From Pyrocephalus nanus (lineage: Eukaryota > Chordata > Aves > Passeriformes > Tyrannidae): a stretch of 64,000 bases of DNA. The notes beneath the pieces were generated by a model. That model made no database searches and was not told the origin of the DNA. It saw only the letters and a list, made by a program, of their open reading frames with translations. The stretch is taken from assembly GCA_038380795.1 (NCBI GenBank), contig CM076261.1, positions 94,634,418 through 94,698,417 on the forward strand, written 5' to 3'. The position numbers were made by a program, and so were the translations under genes. Numbering within the stretch: position 1 is the first letter of the stretch; each line of letters begins with the position of its first letter. Positions 56,911 to 64,000 of this stretch are shown piece after piece.

Positions 56911-58538
56911 CTGTGTCTGCACACAGCAGACACCGCAACACAATCCCTCTCTGCAGAGTGTCATCTGTGCTAATGCATCCCCCCAAAAAAAAGGCTTCAT
57001 ATCCGATTACAGGCTGTCAGGAGGAATGCAAGGGAACTCCCTGGAAGAGAAGTACTCGGGGCTGCAGCCTCTCAGAGTTCATCAGCCAGGCAATGAGTCG
57101 AGGCTGATCCGTGGTGCAGCCAGGAGCCCACTGAGGATGGGGGGAAAGCAGGGCCGGTGTTTGGGCAGGTGATGTTCTTTTTTCTTCAGCTTAAAACTGG
57201 GTTATTCATAGCTTCATCCCTCTTCCTTATTTCCCAGCCTGCCTTGAGTGTTTTCATATGTAACAGTAAAATCCATGGTCCTTTAGCTCCCTGGAGGTAA
57301 GCTGGATGTTTCAGAAGGGCAATGATGAGCAAACACAGTTGGATGCTGTTTCCAGTTTTAGCACCCTTGAGGTCTTACAGGAAGGTTTTAATCGATTTCT
57401 TGCCCCAGTTCTTACAAGAAAGTTGGGTCCCTTTAGATCAGCAGGTAATTATCTCACAGATTCCACTTGACCACTTTTGATGTTGCCAGAGACTTAGGGA
57501 TGTCTCAATAGGAGAAGCCTCAGCTCACCAGAAGGCCCAGCTCAGGACACTTGGGAAGGTCTGGCCATCAGGAAGAGCTGAGGTCTCTTCTTCCAAAATC
57601 AGCCTTGCTGTGATTTCTGAAACCAACTACCCAAATGCTTGGACAAAGCTCACTCCTTGTAGAGGGACTCCAGGAAGGCTCATGGCATTGAGTCCTCAGT
57701 GTTAACCATGAGTGGAAGGGAAAGAAATTCCACTGATATTTCTCAGTGGATCTTTTCTCCATCCATTCTCCCAGTCCTTCTTCAAGTGGATCCGACCAAA
57801 TGACTTTTGCCTCCCAAAGAGGAAAATTATTTTCCTGATTTTTCCTGATTATTTCCTCCAGATTCTGTGAGCAATCCTTCCGACTCTCCTCTCTCCCACC
57901 AGCTAGCCTTTGATTTCCTCTTCTGTAGGTTTGTTTTCAGCTTTTGCCATGTCCTGACAGCATAAATGAGTCCCAGGGATCCACAGGAGATCTTTCTCTA
58001 CATAAACAGAGCATTTGGGACACAGGATTCCCCCTTCTTTAGCTACCCTAAAATATGGACGTTTTCATCTTTGGAGATGGGCCAGTAAGTCCCAATTTTA
58101 ACCCGGAGTTTTAGATGTTCCATTCCTTGTTACTCAGAGAATCCTCTGCCAATAGCAGGCGTTGTATCCGTTCAGCTGCATTTATCTGTATCCACGCGCA
58201 GGTTTGAGCAGCCACAAATCCCCGGGGTATTAAAGGATCCAGACTTTTCTCAGCTGATAATTTATTGAAGCAGCATCTCAGCGTAACGCCAGGCCTTGTA
58301 CAGTTATTGGTTCTGGCAGGGCTTGCTTCGTAATAACTTGATCTGCTTCCTGCTGAACCAGAATGGAATCGACTGGAGGACAGTGGTGTGTTTTCTGGGA
58401 GCGCGGTCTCGCACTCCGAGGATCCCAGAGCACTCAATAAAGCAATGAGTTAGGCTGGGGAAGGAAACAGAAGTGCCAGCTCAGCTGAGCTTGTGCTTGA
58501 CACATTTGGGAGTTTGGATTTATTTTACTTTAATTTCT
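56911..58538. other. Unique sequence with a possibly conserved block
   Basis: The block 58105-58435 is non-repetitive and keeps several CpGs (GGCGTTGTATCCGTTCAGC, TATCCACGCGCAGG, CAGCGTAACGCC, CTTCGTAATAAC), which is uncommon in methylated intronic DNA and suggests constraint. No exon or repeat family recognised. Confidence 0.45.
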
Positions 58539-58551
58539 TTTTTTTTTTTTT
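58539..58551. repeat. Poly-T run
   Basis: A 13-T homopolymer. Confidence 0.85.
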
Positions 58552-59648
58552 CACGTGTCAGCTCCAAATTTCTCTCCGTGTGCTTTTGTGCTGAGGTGCC
58601 GTGGAAGCGCAGCCCTCTTGGACAAGGATTCCCACCTGAGGTGGGCAGGATGATCCCATCCCCTTCCGTGCTGTTTTTCCTGCAGGGTGTGCATCAGTCT
58701 TCCTCCCTCCCCACTTTTCCCGGTGCTGCAATGCAGTGTCAGCGTTGGTTGCAAGCCCAAGCCCTAGCACAGAGTCTGCCTCTGCCACAGCCTCCTGGCT
58801 CTGGGGAGCAGCAGGAAAACACTTGGCCCCTCTCTCGGAGCTGCTGCAGTCTCCCTGCATGCTCCAGGAGGGAAAGGAGGGCCAGAGCTGCAAGGGGGGA
58901 GTGAAGGGCTCTTTTGCTTTTTGTGCCCACAGTGTCACTGCTGGACAAGGTGAGAAAGAGCAAAAGTAAAAGCCAGGCTCTCTGTCAGGGTCTCCTGTGA
59001 AGTTTCTTGGCGAAAAAAACCCACTCAGAAAATAACCCACGGAACAAAACATCTCCAATTCTTTGGCTGGATTTTTGTCATAGTCAAGAGGAATCCTGTT
59101 TTTCCAGAGGATCTGGGTGAATCTGGTGCTTGTGGAGCATGGCCTCTCCACCCTGAACTTCTTTGAGCCTTGGCCCAAAATCAGCTCATTTTACAGCAAG
59201 AAATTCAAGCAAGACACCAGGTTTGAGCACCTCTGCAGTGCCAGGCACTGAGCCATGACTCTGAGCTCATCCCTGTGCCACTGTGCTTGCTTCCAGGTTT
59301 CCCTGGCACGTTGTGAAAATTCCTAAACCATTCCCCACTCAGTGGCTCCAGACTGAGAGAGGCTTTCAGAAGAGCAATCTGTGATCTGCTGCACAGTTTG
59401 GAGTTTATCAGACATGGGATCTCACCAGAGATCCTTCCTGAACATGGGGACCAGGCTGGAGACTTTGCCAAATGCTGATCCAGCCTCACGGGCTCAGTCC
59501 ATCTCTTGGGATCATCCCTTACCTTGCAACACCTCTGCTCTCCAGGAGAGATGGGAATTTCGAAGGCTGGCTGTGCCTTTGAAACTAAAAAACTCCATAA
59601 CATTCGTGCTGGATGAGACCAGTGGTCCATGGAGCTCATACCAACAGC
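58552..59648. other. Unique sequence, no gene seen
   Basis: A minus-strand frame of 206 codons (58558-59178) overlaps plus-strand frames of similar length in GC-moderate sequence and has no recognisable domain. No repeat family recognised. Confidence 0.4.
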
Positions 59649-59812
59649 ACAGAATCATGGAATCATTTAGGTTGGAGAAGACCTCTCAGATCATCAAGTC
59701 CAACCATTAACCTAACTCTTCCAGGTCCACCACTAAACCACATCCCCAGGCATCACATTTACAGGTTTTCTAAATACTTCCAGGGATGGTGATTCTACCA
59801 CTTCCTTGGGCA
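59649..59812 (-). mobile_element. CR1 LINE 3' end, 'TTAAGGTTGGAAAA' type
   Basis: CACAGAATCATGGAATCATT, TAGGTTGGAGAAGACCTCTC, ATCATCAAGTCCAACCATTA, ATACTTCCAGGGATGGTGAT and TCTACCACTTCCTTGGGCAG follow CR1 order on the minus strand. About 165 bp remain. Confidence 0.95.
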
Positions 59813-60436
59813 GATGCCCATGAGAAGAAAAAAAAGGAGTTAAGTACAAAGGAATCCCACCTTTTATGTACACTCCTGACATCCAGCAGTCACTGATTTA
59901 AGGATTATTATTTTTCTCTGATTTGGAACTGTCTGAAAAAAACACATTCCATAACCATGGATCAGTTGTGCCTCTGGGAATCTATTTAATCCTTCTTGGG
60001 GCCCACCAGAACATTTGGTCTCCGGGGTTTGCCATGGGAATGAGTCACAGTGTTTAACTGGTGTTCCCTCTCCAGGATGTATCTCCAACCCACCTCTCCT
60101 GTTGGTTTTGGGTTTTTTTTTGGGGGGGGTTGTGATAATGGCAGGTAGAACTTCATTGTCAACCTGATTTCAGCTGGGCCTGGGCCATGCCCCCATGAAA
60201 GTAATGAACAACAGGAAGAACCTCATGAGAAACTGCACCAAGTGGTTTGATTGCCCAGTACAGGAGATGAACTGGCAATGAAAATTCCATTACTCCATGT
60301 AAACATCAAGACAAAAAAGGAAAAATCAAAGGTAAAGGAGTTCTGTTGAACTGCTTGTTGCCATGGCTACTGCATCATCCAGAGTATCCAGGAGCCACAC
60401 ACAGGATTTCACTCCTTCTCCAACTTTTTCATTCAG
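59813..60436. other. Unique sequence, no gene seen
   Basis: T then G runs at 60111-60129. Nothing else recognised. Confidence 0.45.
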
Positions 60437-60462
60437 TTTCATTTTATTTTATTTTATTTTAA
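60437..60462. repeat. (ATTTT)n microsatellite
   Basis: Four to five ATTTT units. Confidence 0.9.
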
Positions 60463-61050
60463 TGAATAGGAAATAAGAGGGGAAATGCAGGAAGGGAGGA
60501 CACCGATTGCTCTTCCCAGTGCTTTAAAGCACAAAAGTGCTTTGAGGCTGCTGATGAGATAATTGTCTGTTGTCACCTGTGAGATCTCTCTTGTTCCTGA
60601 GACAAGTAACTTAACCCTCTTTAGAGCTTCTGTGGAACAACATCTTTCATTATCACTGACTTTGGAAGGGCCCAGGGGTGTCCAGGGCATTGCACCTTGA
60701 GGAAGGTGGGATCAGCATGGATAACCCTCTTTCTTGTGCTCTCTGGGTAGCCAACTGTCCTGAATCAAGTGGTATTTTGGGGATAGAATGTAGAATTAAA
60801 TAGAATAATATTATTTTCCCACTCTAAACACTGTAGCATTTCCAAATGCGCTCCTTAAAAGCTGACAGGATTCCAAACTGAGGGTAAGGACCCATCTTCT
60901 GGCATCTCATCTTTCCATTCAATGTTTTTTTCACATCCTTTGAGTGCCAGTGATTTTGGAGATACCAGAGCCGTGAAGATTTTGGGAGGGCTACTCAGCA
61001 ATGTTGCGTCTTTATTGTTAATTTTCCAACACTAATCCAGGTTTATGTTG
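60463..61050. other. Unique sequence, no gene seen
   Basis: Nothing recognised on either strand. Confidence 0.4.
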
Positions 61051-61720
61051 AAATAATTGATCAATGATGAAACCTCTTCTCATGGGAGGCTGTGCAATAT
61101 TACACAATAATACAATCTTTTAAAATTATGAGAACAGTGTCTCGCTAATCTGATTGCTATTGGCCAAGCCAAATAACAGAAAAAGTGTAATTACAGTAGA
61201 ATTATATTGCAATTAAAATGTAGTTACACTGTGGTGCCTTTTTTTTTTCCACAATCAATAATTATTTCTGTTGATATAATAAGAACAGTAACTGCGTGAG
61301 TGAGTGGTTTGTGTGAGCTCTCTGGTGTCCCTGTGCTACCTGAATTGAATATGCAGCACTGCAGTGACATTTACAGTATTTATTCTCAGCCACACCGTGA
61401 ACCATCCAGTCCCTTATTTTCCAAAACACGAGGGGGTGTGTGCAGTTGTGTGTCCACATATGTAAAGCACTAACACATGCAATAAGTCCTATAATTACCA
61501 ATTATATTAATGCATTATCATACAATTAAATTGCAATACTAATATATATTGTAATGGAGTGTAATTATATTACATTTGTATTTGTGGTATTAAAGCGTGT
61601 CAGAGAACATACTTATCATAATTACACTGCAATTGCTCTTTTACAAGAGTGGAATTACAGTCACCATATTATGAAATATGACAGTATTATCTTTCTATAT
61701 TATTTGTATTAAAGTACAAC
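61050..61720. other. AT-rich region with recurring TAATTACA-like words
   Basis: Variants of (A/G)TAATTACA occur at 61187-61195, 61220-61229 (GTAGTTACAC), 61491-61499, 61561-61569 (GTAATTATA), 61618-61627 (ATAATTACAC) and 61651-61660 (GGAATTACAG). ATTGCAATTA/ATTGCAATA-type words occur near 61206 and 61531. The spacing is irregular, so it is not a simple tandem repeat. It could be a decayed repeat or a homeodomain-site cluster. Confidence 0.4.
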
Positions 61721-62179
61721 TTAGAGGGCCTTGCAATCAGTGTCTGCTTAAGAAGAGAGTGATTTTCCACCGGTGTCAGGAAACAGACCCACACTGAGCT
61801 CTAGTGAAGGACTCTGACTCAACAACAAGATTTTTGGCACATGGTCCTGGTCTGGAGTCTGGATCCCTATTTTGAGATCCAGCTTTGGTATCCCCATAAA
61901 TTGTCTTCAGCTGCTGCTGAATTTGTCCGTGGAAGCTCATGGCTCCTCCCAAAGCCACGGGGACAGCAGTGGCTCTCAAACCTGCCCATGAAAGCTTGTC
62001 TGCTGGTGCAGGACTAACCTAGACACTTTGGGACCACAGTGGCTTCTCCAAAACCATGCCCTGCTGCAGATGCCCATTTCCTTCCATGGACAGATCAAGA
62101 AGCCTTGGGTGGACAAGCTCAGATTTGCATCTTTGTCTTTCAGTCACCTAAGGAGAGTCCAAGGCAACCCTTTGAATAA
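61721..62179. other. Unique sequence, no gene seen
   Basis: Nothing recognised. Confidence 0.4.
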
Positions 62180-62267
62180 TTAGTGAAAGGTGTCCCTGCC
62201 CATGGGTTGGAACTGGATGATCTTTAGGGATCCTTCCAACCCAAACCGTCCAATGACTCTGTGATCT
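62180..62267 (+). mobile_element. CR1 LINE 3' end remnant
   Basis: TAGTGAAAGGTGTCCCTGCC, CATGGGTTGGAACTGGATGA, TCTTTAGGGATCCTTCCAAC and CCAATGACTCTGTGATCT give the last 90 bp of a CR1 copy, with a short internal deletion after CATGG. Confidence 0.92.
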
Positions 62268-64000
62268 TCCAGGTGGTCCTGCCTACCTCTTAAACATCAA
62301 AACCCCAATGGTTGGAGCATTATATCACCAGACTGAAACCCCCATTTTCCCAAGTCTTACACAACTTGTGCACTTTTCCTTTAAAAAGCTTCAGGTAAAA
62401 AGCACTCCATAGATTCAACACATCATAAGTTCTAGTGGCACAATCTACTTCAGCTTTTCTTTCTGGCCCTGAGATCTTCCTGCATCCTCCACTGGGTCGC
62501 TTCTTAGCCTGGAGAGGTCTGCAGATGAGCTAAAGGTGTTGAGCAGAGGGGCGGAGGTGCAACACACATTTACTTCACCTGCAGCTCCCACAGAGAGCCT
62601 TGGCAGGGAGGAGTTCGTGATGTACTGCAGATTCACCTTCCAAAGTCAAAATGCAGGGCTCTCCTAATGAATATCCATTGCCATCATTGTTTATTTACTG
62701 AATTAAAATCCTGGTTCCTTGAGGAATGTCTGTACCCTCAGAGCTTGGGCTGCCAAGGGCGGAAACAAACAACCTGAACCAACATTTACCTTCTGCAGTA
62801 TTTATGATTCACCAAAACAATTGCTCTTGGCAATTGTGCAAAGCAGGAACTTTATTCCAGTAAAAAATTAGTTGGACAAATATACTGCTCGGGCAAGAAT
62901 GTGTCTGAGTGTGTGGGCTCCTTCCAGGATATTCAAGGAGCTCCGAGCAGAGGAGGATGAATCAGGATGAATGAGCCAGAGAAAAATCAAGAAGATGCAT
63001 AAAAGAGGTCTTTACAGCTGCATGAAAACAATATGTAGGCATTCAGCTCAGGAATAAAGAGATGGGTTCCTGGTCCCACTGACGTCAGTGAGGCTTCTTG
63101 GATTCAGTGAATAACTTTGGATCTATAATCAAAGACGGGCGGTACTTAATTCCAAAGAAAATGGCTGCAAATTATACAAGTAGATTCCCACACTCTTTGA
63201 GTTCCATCTCTAGCTCCATTTCTTGCCAGAGGCCTCCTGAGACATGATGTCCTCAAGATATCAACTCTGGAGCTGCTGAGCTTCTTCTTTTTCTCATCCT
63301 TCACCCGTAGTTTTACCAGTGACAGGTTTTTAAAATTCTGGTCTTATTTTTCCCCTCTTTGTCAGCCCTGCTTTTTAACCAGCTTTTGGAGATTTCTGGG
63401 CTCACACAGAGAATCATCATTATTTGAGTCATTTGAGAAGTGAATAAAATGCCACAAATTATACATCAGGGCCTTCCCTGTGGGCATGGAGCAATGGAGA
63501 AGATAAGCAAAGGAGCCTTCTGCCAGGGGCAGACTGAGTTGGTGAGGAGAGATCTTTATCCTGTCCTAAACATTCTGAGCAATTCAGAGGCGTGGGGTAT
63601 GTTCAGGGTGATGTGCACAGCTAAACTCCAACTGAGAATACAATGCAGAGAAATTAGATTCCTGTGATGGGTGGGGGAGGTGATGTCTGCAGTTATATTT
63701 CAAGCTCAGCTGATCTTCACCGTCTAAAAGTCCCATTTTCCATTCATCCATCTCCCCACAGTGATGCTAAATTTCTTCAGTCAGAGAGCTGGGACACTCT
63801 TCCCTTTTGTTTTTTTTGGGCTGTCATTTCACTGAGCTTCTCTCTGAGCCTGTGAAGTGAGGCAGCATTTCTGCCTGGTTGGTTTTTAATTGGTATTAGT
63901 TTCCAATCGATCAGATCTCCTAAATCATAATCTCAGGAGGTGCTGATGATGCTTAACATCGGTTTGTGTGTCCTTATCCTTACTGGTAACTCATGAAGGA
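62268..64000. other. Unique sequence with a possibly conserved block
   Basis: The block 62660-62850 is AT-rich and non-repetitive, and includes an 8-bp inverted repeat ACAATTGC/GCAATTGT with a 5-base loop (62817-62837). No exon, RNA gene or repeat family is recognised up to the end of the window. Confidence 0.45.

Noticed and set aside
1..64000. CRISPR arrays, bacterial operons, phage or plasmid features
   Set aside because: The CR1 content, microsatellites and lack of dense coding show vertebrate nuclear DNA; no spaced identical repeats were seen.

Overview
The window looks like non-coding nuclear DNA from a bird. The main evidence is about 25 fragments of CR1, the dominant avian LINE. Most keep the typical CR1 3' end, a block like AAGGTCCCTTCCAACCCAAACC followed by short ATTCTGTG-type repeats. 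They lie in both orientations and cover roughly 5 kb, about 8% of the window. There are also three MIR-like ancient SINE remnants, one solo endogenous-retrovirus LTR, many homopolymer and short tandem repeats, and no sign of L1 or Alu. I cannot fix the species; a neognath bird, possibly a songbird, fits best.

I found no protein-coding gene, tRNA, rRNA or CRISPR array that I can support. The open reading frames are short and are mostly translated repeats or chance frames. The longest (370 codons, 2958-4070 +) runs through a CA repeat, a CpG island and a poly-A run, and the opposite strand is open over the same bases. The window is best read as a long intron or intergenic stretch next to a developmental-type gene.

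Layout. Positions 1-4545 are GC-rich. They hold a possible non-coding first exon with a splice donor near 305, G-rich tracts, a motif-dense block near 1910-2345, a (CA)21 repeat and a compact CpG island at about 3297-3535. A complete solo LTR with TG...CA ends and a 4-bp target duplication follows at 4546-4998 (minus strand). From about 5 to 25 kb the sequence is mostly unique, with sparse CR1, poly-A/T runs, TTTA repeats and a cluster of inverted repeats at 23151-23237. From 25 to 50 kb CR1 is denser, including a 660-bp copy at 29638-30297, a tail-to-tail pair at 30828-31015 and a 736-bp copy at 46649-47384. From 51 to 56 kb there is a 390-bp direct duplication (51505-51895 and 53421-53816, about 98% identical over most of its length), a MIR remnant, and three CR1 pieces, one cut off exactly where the second duplicate begins. 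The last 8 kb is AT-rich unique sequence with a cluster of TAATTACA-like words at 61187-61660.

The items most worth a second look are the 390-bp duplication with its CR1 junction, the solo LTR, the overlapping inverted repeats at 23.15 kb, the TAATTACA cluster, and several blocks that look like conserved non-coding elements. I did not find a clear undescribed biological system, and conservation cannot be judged without alignment.
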